Shown: positions 35,894 to 48,070 of the stretch, piece by piece | Numbering within the stretch: position 1 is the stretch's first letter | How the letters are laid out: each line of letters starts with the position of its first letter | Assembly: GCA_003254905.1 (NCBI GenBank) | Contig: QANU01002056.1 | Location: 74,035 to 138,034, forward strand | DNA: 64,000 nt | Source: Nissolia schottii | Lineage: Eukaryota > Streptophyta > Magnoliopsida > Fabales > Fabaceae | Direction of reading: 5' to 3' | Position numbers and translations under genes: made by a program | The notes under the pieces: generated by a model | What the model was told of the DNA's origin: nothing | The model's database searches: none | What the model saw: only the letters and a program-made list of their open reading frames with translations

Positions 35894-36354
35894 GCAGAGA
35901 AAATTAGCTCAGCATGCTAATTTATATGTAATTAAAATGTCACCTAGAAATATGTAAATAGGAAAAACTTTAGCACTCCAACCTTAAGAGTTACAAGTCA
36001 ATAATAATATATGTTTAACTTTCAAAGGCATGGTTTCATTGCCATTTCTCCGTGTCATTGATGTTTTTTATCCAAAAAGAATTCTCTGTCATTGGTGATT
36101 GTGGAAGGATAAGAAGATTATAAACACAGATCACCGGTGTTCTTCTAAAGCATTGTATTTTAAAAGTTCTAATCTCACATTGGTTAGATCACAAACATTT
36201 TAAGTGTTTATATATCTTCAGTAGTTGTTGCATTAGTAAAAATAGTTCAAAAGGGAGTTGGGCTCGCGCGCATGAGTTCAAGCCATTTGCACCCATCGAA
36301 GTGCAAATCGATCGATTCCCCCTGCGCACGATAAAGAGCGTCTCGAGTTTTTAT

Positions 36355-36475
36355 GTTGGAGTTTGAACTAAATTCGCCTTCAAGGTTGGCGAATTTGACC
36401 TGAATTCGTCTACGGGGTTGGCGAATTTTTAAAAAAATGAGGTATTGGCGAATTTACACTGAATTCGCCAATAGT
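36355..36475. repeat. cluster of GGCGAATT / AATTCGCC inverted motifs
   Basis: AATTCGCC, GGCGAATTT and close variants alternate six times within about 120 bp, giving several possible short hairpins. It lies about 350-500 bp upstream of the presumed MADS-gene leader. Origin unknown, most likely a transposon piece. Confidence 0.6.
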
Positions 36476-36492
36476 TTAAAAATGAGAGTAAT

Positions 36493-36950
36493 TTAATAAT
36501 TTCTTTAAACAGTAGTGTCAGAAGAGAAAAAAAGTCCATACAAAGTAAAGAAAGAAACATAGGTGGCATGCATGAAAAATGTTAAATGAAAAAATAATCT
36601 CTGGTTTATAGTTTATACACAACAGAAGAAGACGTGGCTGTTGGTTGCCAACAATTGTGGGTGTGGGCGCGAGGTGAGCAAATCTGACCGTCCATTCTCG
36701 TAACATCGGAAAAAACACACGTTTTTGAGGTTGGCGTGTTCCCCCCAACATTTGTCCACCGAAATCATAGCTACACCCTTCTTCCTCCCAAATTTTGTTA
36801 CCCTCTCTTCACCATATCCATCTCTCTCCACTTTTCTCTCCCATCTTTTCCTCCCTCAAACAACCATTGCTTCTCCTCCTCTCTCTTGTCAATCTTCTCC
36901 CCTCAATTCAATACCATTTTTCGTTACATCAGCTTCACTATCTCAGCAAG
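36493..36950 (+). promoter_or_regulatory. presumed promoter and 5' UTR exon of the MADS gene
   Basis: The stretch from about 36775 to 36950 is C/T-rich and leader-like, ending CTCAGCAAG|GTTCGT, a good splice donor. The matching acceptor ATATGCAG at 37291-37298 lies one base before the MADS ATG. That implies a 348-bp intron in the 5' UTR. No clear TATA box is seen. This is inference from splice signals only. Confidence 0.45.
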
Positions 36951-37299
36951 GTTCGTTTTTTCATAACTGGGCCTCTTCCAATTTGCATTTCCCTTCTATT
37001 TATGTTTTTCCCACTCTAAATCTTTGAATATTCTTCCCCTGCTCCTTGGTTTATGGGTATTGGTGACAAACTTGTGATGTCCTAGATTCCAATAGTGGTT
37101 TTAAACATACTCTCACTTTTTGGGGCTTGGAAAAGAGTTTTGTTTTCATACCTTATTGTTTGTGATCATTTAAGTGAGTTAGATATAAAATGGACTCATC
37201 AAAGTTTTGTCAGATTAATCGTGTTTCTATTCTTTGTTTGTGGACAATGGGGTACTTTGTATGATGTGTTTAACATGTGTTTGTTTCTAAATATGCAGG

Positions 37300-38818
37300 A
37301 TGGGAAGAGTAAAACTAAAGATAAAGAAATTGGAGAGCACCAGCAACCGGCACGTCACTTATTCGAAGCGGAAAAGTGGAATTTTGAAGAAAGCAAAGGA
37401 ATTATCAATACTGTGTGATATAAATATTGTCCTTCTCATGTTTTCTCCGACGGGAAAGCCTACATTACTACAAGGAGAACGCAGGTAATAATAATTATGA
37501 CGGGTCATGTTAATGTATAGTATAGAGGGGGAAATTGTTGGTAGTAAGTTGAACTTTATGCCTTAGAGGAAGTACCAGAAACCGTATCATGTTGTGCATG
37601 CTTTTCTATGGGACAATGGTGATTTGTACATTGGGCATGGCTGCTGTGTAACTCAGCCAACTTTAATGGCCTGTGTTGAAATTATGTTGTAGAGTAGGGT
37701 TTTATTGTTTCAAGAATCATAGATGAACTTTTTGTGGATGCAAATCTTTTAGAATGATAATGCGATATCATTTGTATACATCTCTCAGGATACGTGCATG
37801 TGATTCTATTTAGGTGTTATTTTGGGGACAAGGGAGTCCTCACGAGCGAAAACTTATTTGACTTGCTTAATTGTAACTTCTATATGATAATCAATGAAGT
37901 GAACACATAGGAGGAAAGTAAAAGGTATAGATGAAACTATCAGTTTTATGTGTATCTTCTAGATTTGAGTCGATATGTTACTGCATTTGTTAATAGGCTG
38001 GTGAACATTGTAGGGAGAATCGTTTTTGAATTGAGGAATCAAGAAAATGGAAGTGCATTTTGTTTCAGTTATGATTATTTAGTTTAGAATGACATTACAG
38101 CTAGTCCATCTATGTTTGGTATTCTTCCTCTTAACTCTTAATGCTTAGTTGAATTGAATTTAGTTGTTAGATTATGTAATGTGCTAGAATAGCTCTTAAT
38201 ACTATAGGCTTACAGAGCGTGAATGTGGGTGGCTGCAAATTCATAGATTAAATAACTTTTGATAGTTTATAGCGTATATGAAATCTGTTTATACACAGTG
38301 CAACTCAGCTCAATCTCCTAAATGTTACAAATATAAACCGAACCATTATAAAGTGTTTACCTTGTTTGTTTTGGTTTTCTTAACTCCCCTACTTTAAAAT
38401 TTAATGTAAATTTTTGTGCTTCAATTTTTCTTTCAAGCCAGAACCACTTTGAAAGTTGGAATAGGTGCATTGATTTTTGATAAATATGGAAGAAGACAAC
38501 CTCCAAAATTCTTGTGTATTTGTAGAATATTATCATAGAGTTCATCTTTGAAGTGCTTAAAAGTCAAAAGAAAAAGATTAAAGCCTTATCATCTTTGTAA
38601 TAATTCTGTATATTGGTTATGAATTGCAGCAATATTGAGGAGGTCATTGCAAAATTCGCTCAACTTACCCCACAAGAAAGGGCCAAAAGGTTTGACAAAA
38701 ACTCTGCTGAATTTTTTTGGTGTTTATTTTATTTGTTGATGATAAACTAGCTAATTTTTCGTTCTCATTTTAATTGAGCAGGAAATTGGAAAGTCTTGAA
38801 GTAAGATGACTCTGCTCT

Positions 38819-38856
<38 letters not shown>

Positions 38857-41192
38857 TTTACAAATACTGCTTTTGTTGCATCAAGTGCATATTTCATGTT
38901 GTCTCTCAACTTTTGGTGACGCTTGACATTCTGGTCCTCTTTAAAATATAGGCACTGAAGAAAACCTTCAAGAAGTTGGATCATGATGTAAAAATACAAG
39001 ATTTCTTGGGTTCAAGGTAAGTGATTGTGATTGTCAAATTGTCAATTTTTGTGCTAAGAGCTTTTAAAGGGTCTGAGTTTGTCTCTTTTCTCTCTTGCAG
39101 CAGTCAAACAGTGGAGGTACAATTTCTTCATTAACATCATCATGGTCATGATTAATAATAACTTCAGAAAATTTAAGTTGGAAGTTAAACAAACAAAATT
39201 TTCTGAGCTGAATTGCCACGTGCAGGAACTAACGCATCAAGTGAGGGTTCTACAAACTCAGCTTACCGAAGTACATCAGAGACTGAGGTGCAACTTTGGA
39301 GATTTTGGTTGTTAAAGTATTTCTTTTTCTTTTTTGGTGTTATCTTATCGCTCTCTTGCTGAACTATTATTCATTTGGCCACGGCCTTTCAGGCTTAGCT
39401 CTTTGTAACCATTGAGTTATTTCTAAGCCAGAGCAGTTGGGATTTAGATAAGTTTTCCTGGTTGTTGATGTGTGACTAATCCTACAAATGGGAGGTAGCT
39501 GTGATTATAATCGTTATATGAACTATGTTCTGTGTAATGGCTGAGAAAAATCCACCCTAAGTCCATCTTCTGTATCACATTTTTTACTGATCATGACTTT
39601 GACTTGTTCATCAGTTTTTGTCACAAGTTGAACTCTGTTTAGGGTTTAAATGCATATGTAGACTGTTATAAAAGTTGAGTTTTCTTGAATCCCCATATTT
39701 TCACAATTGGCTGGGTTTCCTTCATACATTTGAATATTTCCTGTGGACTAGATTTCACTGTACCGCTTCCCTGACTTTCCCTTTGCCAGCATAGACATGA
39801 TCACAACATACCCATATCTAAATAAAACTCATGCATGTACTTGGGGTGATGAAAGCTTGAGTGGCCATCATAAACTAATCTTGTTTTTATGCTTGCAATT
39901 TTTTCAGCTATTGGAGTAACATTGACAAGATCAATAGCTTAGAACACCTTAGGCAAATGGAAGACTCACTCAGGGAATCAATCAATCGGGTTTGTCAACA
40001 GAAGGTAACTTTTTTTTTTTTTCCATTTAGACTAGCCATATCATTCTGTCATCTTAAATGCCTGATAATAATGAAATGCAAGCCCGTTAAAATAACTACT
40101 GAAATATAGCATGTGGAAATGCCTTAAGAGCATCCTTCCATATAAAAAGAGTTGGGAAGTGGAGTGTATATTGACAAGTTATTTTCATTGGCAGGAAAAT
40201 TTTGGAAAGCATCAACTAATTTCACTTGAATGTGCTAATCAGGTAGTTAATGATGTACTCTCTCTTTCTCTCTCTCTCTCTTTGATATTTTGTCTTTTTC
40301 TTCAGGATAAATCTTATTTGGGATAATTTTGCTTCATAGTTACAGGAAGGGATGAATTTACCTTTGATGATGGCTGGCCTGCAAGAAAACCAACCGCTAT
40401 CGTGGCTTTTGAATAACGATAACCATCAGTTGATGTTATCCAGTGAACCAAAATATCTGCCATTTAGGTGGGTTAACTGCTACACTAGTCTTGCACTCTT
40501 AATTCTACTGAGCTTTGTGCTACTTCCGTGCTAACTGAAGCCGAACAACATTCTTTCTGAGAAAGTTCTACGTTGTAACCTATTATTAGATATGCTTTCT
40601 AATTAGCATGTTTTATTAGACTAATGATTTATCAGATTTTCTTTCTTAAGTTGATTTGGATGTTGTTGTGCCTCCTTTTGCTAGCTAATTACTGACTTGA
40701 ATGTATCAACCTACAGTGATAATACCAATAGAGATGCTGAGTGCTCCACCGACATTTCAATCCCAGGATACTCTGGTTATATTGGCAGTAGCAAACTTGA
40801 CGGCTCTTCTCAAGTCACTACTATCGGTCATGGGGGCGGCACCTTGAACGAGTTGAATGGAAATGCTTGCTTAAATGTACAACGGGTCGAGCAATTTGCA
40901 TATCCACCCCCACCAGATAACGAGGAAGTGAAAAATCACCAGACAATGAACACTAAACTAAGCAATGTGGATTACCAAGTTCATAACAGCTTTGATTTGC
41001 CAAGATCACTGTTTGAAAATGGACACCAGTTCTGGAATCCTGCTTCCGGGCCTTGTGGGGTTGCCATGTACAATGAGAATGGCTACCATAGGGTAAGCAC
41101 TCCTTTGCGGCTTTTGTTTTTTAATTTTCTAGTTAACAAGTTGGCTTTCATTGTTTTCTATCTTCTGTTCCCTTTTTTCTCTTTTTCAGTAA
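37300..41192 (+). CDS. AGL65-like: MIKC*-type MADS-box transcription factor, AGL65/AGL30-like (P clade)
   Basis: Coding exons: 37300-37484, 38630-38689, 38782-38800, 38952-39016, 39101-39116, 39226-39287, 39908-40004, 40195-40242, 40346-40467, 40717-41092 and 41190-41192, all with GT-AG junctions in phase, giving 350 aa. The MADS domain is residues 1-60 (MGRVKLKIKKLE, YSKRKSGILKKAKELSILCD, LMFSPTGKP). A long I/K-like region follows with FKKLDHDVKIQDFLGS, QTVEELTHQVRVLQTQL and EHLRQMEDSLRESINRV, likely coiled coil. After the SW-LLNN motif the C-terminus is Ser/Asn-rich. Many small exons and the FGKHQLISLEC block point to the MIKC* P clade (AGL30, 65, 94). In Arabidopsis these pair with AGL66/104 to control late pollen maturation. 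The stop codon lies immediately after the last splice acceptor. Length is slightly below what I recall for the Arabidopsis members. Confidence 0.93.
38822..38853. repeat. (AT)n microsatellite in a MADS-gene intron
   Basis: About 32 bases of alternating A and T, 22 bp after the splice donor of the 19-bp exon. Length variation here could in principle affect recognition of that very short exon. Confidence 0.9.
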
Positions 41193-42318
41193 GTGATTGG
41201 CTCTACCACCAGTGCTAGCTTTTGTCAATTGAGAAGGATGTGCTAGCTTAAAGGACTTGACTGGTGCTGTAAAATGAATATCTCCACAAGAACCAGATTA
41301 GGTTAACTCTCCACCTATGAGGGTCAAAAGGACCTCATAAGGGTGTGTTTGTGTTAGCTGTATATATTGTAAGACTATATAGGATGCAGTTTGTTTTACA
41401 TAACAGATTTTTCAGTTTATCTTCACTTGTTTACTGATAGATTTTCGGAGTTGATTTGGTGATCCAAGCTGTAAATGTGAATATTGTAGAAAATGAAACT
41501 AATTTTACATACTTTGGGACTCGAGTGCAGTTGTATTAGAAAATTGCATCTTGAAGTAGAATGTTTAATTTTGCTAATTTTACAGCATAAATCCCATTTG
41601 CTTCATCTTTAGATGAAAACATGCACAAGTGATTATGTCCTTAGTTTTAAAAGAATTTAGTTGCTGCTCAGTGTTTTGGACAACGGTGATGAGCTCCGAG
41701 GATGCTACAAGAGTTTGTCAAGTGGTTCTTTGCTTTGCCAACATTGGCATTCTCCCTATATTCGTAAATAAATAATATAAAGTTTACACAAAGTTAGCTC
41801 AATGCCTCAATATCAGGAAGTGTGCATTTTTCACAAAATAAATAAATAAATGGAAAACAATGATCAATCACGGAACACAGCAAAGGCAGGAATTGAAGGA
41901 TCACATGCTAAGGTAGAGAGAACACTTAATGGAAGCAAAATATGGTCCTTATTATATTTTCTTATTCTTGTTTTTATTATTCTTCTTCTTTTGCTAAGCT
42001 TGAAAATACCAAGCTTCATTACACAAATTAAAAACTTGACCAACCTCACAAACAATAAACAAAAAGTGGCTGCTGGTGTTAAATTTGCACCACATAACTG
42101 CCATCTAAACTGTCCCTTGCCCTTTTTCCAATAGAGAGCAGAGAACAGAATTCTTCTACCTCACAATTCAAATGACAAGGACCAACTTAAAATAAGCCCC
42201 TCTCATTTTTTTTTCTTCTTAATGACTCACTCCTATATATTGTGTTACTCCTCTATTATACTTTACTTGCCAACCATTGATGAGTTGTGAAAGGGTTTGT
42301 TCTTCTGTGATCTCCTAA
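41193..42318. other. intergenic between convergent MADS and expansin genes
   Basis: Holds the presumed 3' UTRs of both genes. No further coding region is supported. The open frame at 41850-42134 contains a hydrophobic run (LLYFLILVFIILLLLLSL) from T-rich sequence, with no family resemblance and no evidence of a promoter. Confidence 0.5.
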
Positions 42319-43682
42319 TTAAGGGAATTGTTGGCCTGTGAAGGTCTGGCCGAAGGACCAGTCGGCAGGGGCAACGTCGTTAGAGACAGAGGTGCGACCG
42401 TCGCTGGTGGTGACCTTAAAGGAGAGGCTTTGTCCATTGAGGTAAGCATTGCTCTGCCAGTTCTGGCCCCAGTTCCTGGACATTGGCTCCCAATCAGTTT
42501 TTGAGCCTTTGATGGAAACTGCGCAAACATCACCGGCACCTCCAACGTTTGTGATCAGGACCAGGTTGAAGTAGGAATGGCCATTGATGGTGAATCTGAT
42601 TCCACCTTTCTTTTCACATGGGACCCTGCTTATCACAACATCAAAGGGAACCAAAATGCTTGGCATAACCAAGGTATCAAGATAAAACAGGTGTGTGTGT
42701 GTGTGTGTGTGGTGTTCTCTTGCCACAAGCGTAGATTCCTACAAATCATAAGAAAATCGAAGAGATTCTTTGGAGTCACATACCAAGGAAAAGCTCTTCT
42801 TTTGTTCATTTTTATCATTTTTCCCTCCACAAATCATCTTTGTAGACCATTAATGTCTCATATCAAATAATTAATCTAAAAACGGGAAATAACCCGAGGT
42901 TTGAAATTGTGAATCAAACAGAACAAAACATGTTTGTTACTCAAAGAGCGCCTAAGGATTTGTGAGTGAACATTATAGACAATATCATACAAAAAGAAAA
43001 AGTGAGCTGTACCTTCTATAAGCAACAGGCACTATGCCAGCGCTGTAGTGAGCAATTTGTTGGAAGACAGGCTGAGAGAGATCAAAGTGCTCAAGGGGAG
43101 GGTTGCACCATCCACCTGCATCATTCGGCAAGGCATTGTTTGGAGGGCAGAAATTGGTGGCAGTGACCACAACCGAGCCAGAGAGGCACCACCTCTGGTC
43201 ATTCACACACTTGATCTCGAAACATGCCCCACAGCTCAAGCCATTGTTGAACAAGGCCGTGCTCAATGCACCCGTGTCTTCCCCATACCCCTGGCTATAC
43301 AGATTCCCATAACCACAAGCTCCACCTGTAATAACAAAAAGGCAAAAATGAAGTCAAAATCATTATAATGTTTGGATGATTCGCTAAGTCATACAAACAA
43401 TACTATAATAAAAGAGAATAATAAATAATAAAAAAAACTAGTATATGAAAGAATCATTTGTGTTAGCAGGCTGATTGGGTCAACCTTAAACATATACTAA
43501 TTGACTGCCTTAACCATAAAAAAGAAAAAGAAAAAAAAAGGGCATATATAGTATATACCCATTGTGCCAGAGGCATCACCCCCTCCATAGAAGGTTGCAT
43601 GAGCATCCACCCAACCACCATCACCATCTGCATAAACACCAGCAGCTCCCAGCCCCAACAAGAGAAGCCCCAAAAGAGCCAT
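42319..43682 (-). CDS. EXPA: alpha-expansin (EXPA)
   Basis: Three exons on the minus strand (43682-43559, 43325-43013, 42625-42319) with phase 1 and phase 2 introns give 247 aa, the usual length. Residues 1-18 are a signal peptide ([18 protein letters not shown]). Domain 1 has the EXPA signatures [41 protein letters not shown] and the HFD motif in HFDLSQPVF. Domain 2 has [16 protein letters not shown], the [11 protein letters not shown] aromatic surface and a C-terminal [11 protein letters not shown]. Expansins are secreted and loosen the wall by disrupting cellulose-hemicellulose contacts at acid pH without hydrolysis. The closest remembered group is EXPA2/EXPA8-like. One oddity is Cys in [13 protein letters not shown] where most EXPAs have His. 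The start is the only ATG giving a signal peptide. It is convergent with the MADS gene. Confidence 0.96.
42689..42710. repeat. (GT)n microsatellite in expansin intron 2
   Basis: About eleven GT dinucleotides, roughly 65 bp upstream of the exon 3 acceptor in the sense of the gene (where it reads (AC)n). Confidence 0.9.
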
Positions 43683-45138
43683 CTTTCATGCACTCACTGC
43701 TATAGTAACAATTAAGTTGAAAACACTAGAGGGCTGCAAATGTGGGGGGGAATAAATAGATGCTGCTGCTGCTGCTAGCATAGGTAGCAGGGTGGCAACG
43801 AAATGACACCCAAATAGTGAAGTGTGGGGACTCCAAAACGCCAAGTGTAACTGTTCCATTTTTATGCAGCGACACCACGTGTTCTTTTTGTTTTTGGCCC
43901 CTTTCTTCTTTTGTTTGTGCCCCCCAAAAACTCTCAAAATAGTTTGCTCATGTGCGTCAAAAACTGTTATTGCCTCAAGATGGACACAATCCCTTGCCTT
44001 GGGTGTTTGTTAAACCAAGTAAAAAATAATTACTTTTTTCTTCATTTAGTAGAATGTTTTAAGAGGATATATCACATATAAACGATGAAACCAAAGATTC
44101 TTAATTTAAGTTTCGAGAAAATGCTCTTAAAAGGTACTTAATGCACAAGCTTATACGTAATTAATCTGCTTTTATCTCCATAGGGAGAGAGGTCCAAGTG
44201 AAGCAAGTGTAATTGTATTTAATGCCTCTCACCAAACAGGGCTCCATCCAAAACTACACTATACAATATTTCAAAAGCAGCCAACTTGTAAATTGTTCAC
44301 ATTCACATGGCAGTCAGTAGCAATGTTTGAATTCCACTCATGTTAGTAGTAATTAAATGAATGAATGAATGAATTAATTACGTTAGGCTTGAGGTGGACA
44401 CGGAAAAGAAACCACAGGAAAGGTCCTCACAACTCAATCAATGCTACTACAGTACATGCTATTACTCGTAGGTTGCAACTTGCAACAAACTTACAAGAGA
44501 GGAGAAGAAAAAATGAGAGAACCGAGAGAGAGTCGGTGGTTGATGTACTCATTCGGAAGAAATTATTGCATATTCTTAAAACCACATATTATCAACTACT
44601 AATTTATTATTTATTACAATGTACTTTTTAAATGTTATCAAATAAAAATAATAAATGATATAATATTTCTAGAGCACTCATTTATTACTCACATTCCATC
44701 AAATCCAATGCTAATGGAAAACATTTGTGACTAGTCAAAAATATGGGTGGTATTTTATCATTTTACTATCATAGTCCAGGCCACAATATTTTCAGTCACA
44801 AGCTTAGGAGCCCCCCACGTTGAAATTTTTTAAGTGTTCCTTTTGCGGTTCTCTTCTGATGAGCCGTATAGCGATGTCCCTTTTAAGTGTTCCTTGTTTG
44901 TTATGGATTAGTGCTATTGTTATTCATTCAGTTGACCTTGATCAAATATATCTTATAATTTGTATATATTTTCTCTGAGCGGTGGCTTCTGTCCTTGGGA
45001 TAATAGAATGAAACGATGAGATAATTCTGAAAGCAGTATCAATTAATTGTAAAACGACGTATTTGGTGGTTGCAGAAGGTTTTACATGTTTAAGCCTTAA
45101 GGCAGGACAAAGAAGTGAAAGCGAGTGAAAATGCATTC
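43683..45138. other. expansin promoter side and gene-free intergenic DNA
   Basis: A (CTG)n run of five units at 43761-43775 and an A/T-rich TATA-like CTATTTATT (minus strand, about 43752-43760) lie 70-95 bp upstream of the expansin ATG. That is a plausible core promoter position. No gene is seen further left to right up to the tRNA. Confidence 0.4.
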
Positions 45139-45142
45139 AAAA
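45139..45142 (-). terminator. Pol III terminator of tRNA-Ala
   Basis: On the minus strand a TTTT run begins one base after the tRNA discriminator base, the usual RNA polymerase III stop. Confidence 0.8.
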
Positions 45143-45143
45143 G

Positions 45144-45216
45144 TGGAGATGCGGGGTATCGATCCCCGTACCTCTCGCATGCTAAGCGAGCGCTCTACCA
45201 TCTGAGCTACATCCCC
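45144..45216 (-). tRNA. tRNA-Ala (anticodon AGC)
   Basis: 73 nt, no intron. The acceptor stem GGGGATG pairs with CATCTCC (one G-U). The D arm contains TAGCTCAGATGGTAGAGC (A box). The anticodon stem CTCGC/GCGAG encloses TTAGCAT with anticodon AGC. The T arm contains GGGGATCGATACCCC with the B-box-like GATCGATACC. The discriminator base is A and CCA is not encoded, as in nuclear genes. It decodes GCN alanine codons after A34 is converted to inosine. Confidence 0.97.
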
Positions 45217-47484
45217 ATTGGTTGCTGCTTTGAATAATATCATTATTGCTGGTGGTTATCGTCTTCGTGAAAGAGAAATCTTTAATGAAAGGAAAATGTT
45301 GCCTCAAATTTAAATTAAATAACAAAGTACATAAGCTATTGGCCGGGTATATTACTCGCATATTAAAATGAGTTTTCATCATTTGCAAGTAATGTTACGA
45401 TGACAATTAAAACAGATAATCTGAAGTAAATTACGCTCACAAAAATACATTACTCTAAAGTGTGATTATTTTAAAGTTGTCTATTTTAATTATCATACTA
45501 TTATTTCTTTCTTTTTTATTATTAATCACCAGCCGTTTGATTTTCATTAATATGGTTATACAGGGTTTTATAACTACTTCATTAAATTTGTAAATTGTAA
45601 TATATGTCACAAATCTTATAACTAGGAGTTATCTCATTCTAGTGGTATCACTTAAGATTGTGAGTTTGTAGTGGTAAAGGAACATTAAGAGCTTTTCTAT
45701 ACTCGTGAGATTAGCCTCATTTACGGTTAATATGGTAGGTGGATACCCTAATCATTAAAAAAAAGTTTTGTTACCTAATAAACTAGTTTTTTTTAATTGA
45801 ACTTCCCATTAATTAGACTTTAAAGTCTATAATATTGGTGGTTTCACTAAGAGGTTAACACACCAAATGCTTAAGTCGATAGATATAGTACATGACTAAA
45901 TTACACAGTTCGTATAATTGACATCAGATGAGCATAAAAGACAAGCCAGCCAGCTCCAACGTGGACGTGGTACAAAATATAGAAAGGAAAACGAGACAGC
46001 CCCTTTTTCTGCATTTTTATGGGCGATCGACAACACAAACCCAATCTGAAACAAGATAAAAAGTCTGGAATATATCACTTTGAATTCATCAACAGTTTAT
46101 CAATTTTCCACGTACAAACTAATCATCACTAAGATCTCCACCGTCAATTCAATTATTCTTCAAGCTCCTCTGCCACAAGGAAAGAATATCTTTACAAATA
46201 AATAAAGCTGGCAAGAGCTAGAACCTAGCGCCGCTCCTTCGTTTTTTATTCTAATCCAACTAGAAACAAATTAACATTGTCTTAATCGTGAGTAAATATC
46301 TACACTATTTCGGACTTTGTACCATACTAGCAGCAGTGACACTTACATATATTGTTACTCGTGGTTGTCAATTAAAGTTTAAATATTTTATTTGAATTAT
46401 TAATGGGTAGGTCTGAATGTGAAACTAAAAAAGGTTGGTATTACTGTATTAATTAAATTTAATCTTGAACAAACTTTTTATGTCAAAACTAAATGAAAAG
46501 ACAACGAGAGGCTGAATGAAATTACACACATAAGAAAGGCATGAATCGATCTCAATCTATCTGCAATCAACGAAAATAGACTAATCTGCAAATCACCATT
46601 CACCAGGTCATTGTTTTTTTTTTTTTCCCCCTTCTAATTAATTATCACTTTTCTAGTACTCCCTAATAATTGTGTGCTTGTGGGTAGTGTCAGTTCCTTG
46701 CCATGATTGTTCACTTTCGACATGACGATTATCAACAAGAATTGGGCAAATCAAACTAAGAAAGCTACCCTTGTTCCCTTCTATGAACAATTACAAAATA
46801 ATGGAAAAATATATGGCAAACTATAACAGGCACCAGTGTGTGCGTTGATAGCAAAATCGCAACGGAAAAGATATGCATGTCTAATTATATATTACTCACT
46901 TTTCTTGTCAATAAATGTCACAAACAGTGGCATCACAGGGAGTGACTATATGCCATTTTGCATGTCACGATCATCCCTATCAAAATATGTACGTACGGTA
47001 AATGCTGTCCATAACGGGACACTTGTGTGTATGTCCTGCAATATTATGACTCTTGATATTAGAGCTACTCATGTCTACTAACCAATTTTACGATCTTCAA
47101 TTTTTCTTCTATATGATTGATTTATGGTTTGTGCTTGTTAATCATCATGTGGTGGTACGTAGCGAAGCTCCGTAGCTCCTTACTTTTTGTAATTAAGGAT
47201 TGTATCTTTCCGGTTCATGGGAGCTCGTAGATGAAATAGGAGAATAAAACAGTGTTTATTTAGTGAAATATAACAAAAATATAGGAACATCGGGATGAAA
47301 ATCATGTTTGCTTATTGAGACAGAAACAAAAATTTAATAAAATTTTGATTTCTAATTTTACCTATGACATATTTTTTGTATTGGTTATTTTCCTCAACAA
47401 ATTCAACCACTCACCATTGCAATCACCACCACCTCCTCCACCAACGTGTCCACCACCAACCGCAATCACCACCGATAAGCATGG
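45217..47484. other. gene-free AT-rich stretch
   Basis: No supportable gene, RNA or mobile-element ends in about 2.2 kb. The CCA-rich tract at about 47420-47465 is low complexity. Confidence 0.5.
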
Positions 47485-47638
47485 GCGATGGAGAGGCCAG
47501 CGGCAGAGATCTGGGCGATAGAGAGGGGAGTGGTTTTGGAGATGGTGACAACGGCAATGGATTTCATGGGTTGGACGGGCATGGGGAAGCCGAAGAGTAG
47601 GCTGGTGGCAATGTTGTAGAGGGCGGTGAAGATGAGGA
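47485..47638 (-). pseudogene. MOT1: fragment of molybdate transporter 1 (MOT1)
   Basis: Minus-strand translation of about 50 codons gives LIFTALYNIATSLLFGFPMP, then VQPMKSIAVVTIS, then PLSIAQISAAGLS. This matches the MOT1/SULTR5 family, where PMPVQPMKSIAAVAI is a hallmark conserved near the N-terminal membrane segments. MOT1 proteins are about 450 aa membrane carriers for molybdate. Here similarity stops abruptly after AGLS, the frame then runs into a stop, and on the other side it ends exactly at the copia LTR start (47639). The fragment has no membrane core and no start, so it cannot work. The composition is GC-richer than its surroundings, fitting a recent capture or a truncated gene copy. 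Confidence 0.8.
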
Positions 47639-48056
47639 TGTTAGAATTTCCTCATTTCCTTTATTTTCGGAGAGGTGGTTTGACATGCCCTATTTTTGTG
47701 GTCCATTTTCGGTTTCATTAAACCAACTTCCTCAACAATCTTCAATAGCATCTCTCAACCTCTCCCACGTTTAGCTCCTCCCTCACCAAACTCTGTGATG
47801 GCCAGAGCTTATAAAAGGGGGTGCGTTGCTCTTCTTTGGGTCACTGAACCTACTGCTCTATTTTTGAAACAAACACCATCAAGTTGAGAGCGAGTGAGGG
47901 TTTGGAAAACTGAAGGAACAAAGGGACTGTTTGTAGCAGAAGAGAAAAGCAATGGTGGGAGGTTGGTTCTCTTAATTCTGTTTTTCGTTTCCGCTGATTG
48001 ATCTGAATGTGCTATATGATTTTTGACATGTTTAGATCACATTAAGTTCTTTTACA
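47639..48056 (+). repeat. 5' LTR of a Ty1/copia element
   Basis: Starts TGTTAGAATTTCC, a frequent copia LTR start, and ends TTTTACA two bases before the primer-binding site. About 418 bp. A TATAAAA at 47810-47816 provides the LTR promoter. No 3' LTR copy was found in the window. Confidence 0.75.
47810..47816 (+). promoter_or_regulatory. TATA box of the copia LTR
   Basis: TATAAAA followed by a G-rich GGGG run inside the LTR, positioned as expected for the U3/R transition. Confidence 0.6.
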
Positions 48057-48058
48057 TT

Positions 48059-48070
48059 TGGTATCAGAGC
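48059..48070 (+). other. retrotransposon primer-binding site (initiator tRNA-Met)
   Basis: TGGTATCAGAGC, the canonical plant Ty1/copia primer-binding site complementary to the 3' end of initiator tRNA-Met, two bases after the LTR end. Confidence 0.92.

Noticed and set aside
37095..37418. Alternative frame overlapping the MADS first exon
   Set aside because: Out of frame with the MADS domain and covers the presumed 5' UTR intron.
41850..42134. Frame with a strongly hydrophobic run
   Set aside because: T-rich sequence gives apparent membrane segments; no homology recognised.
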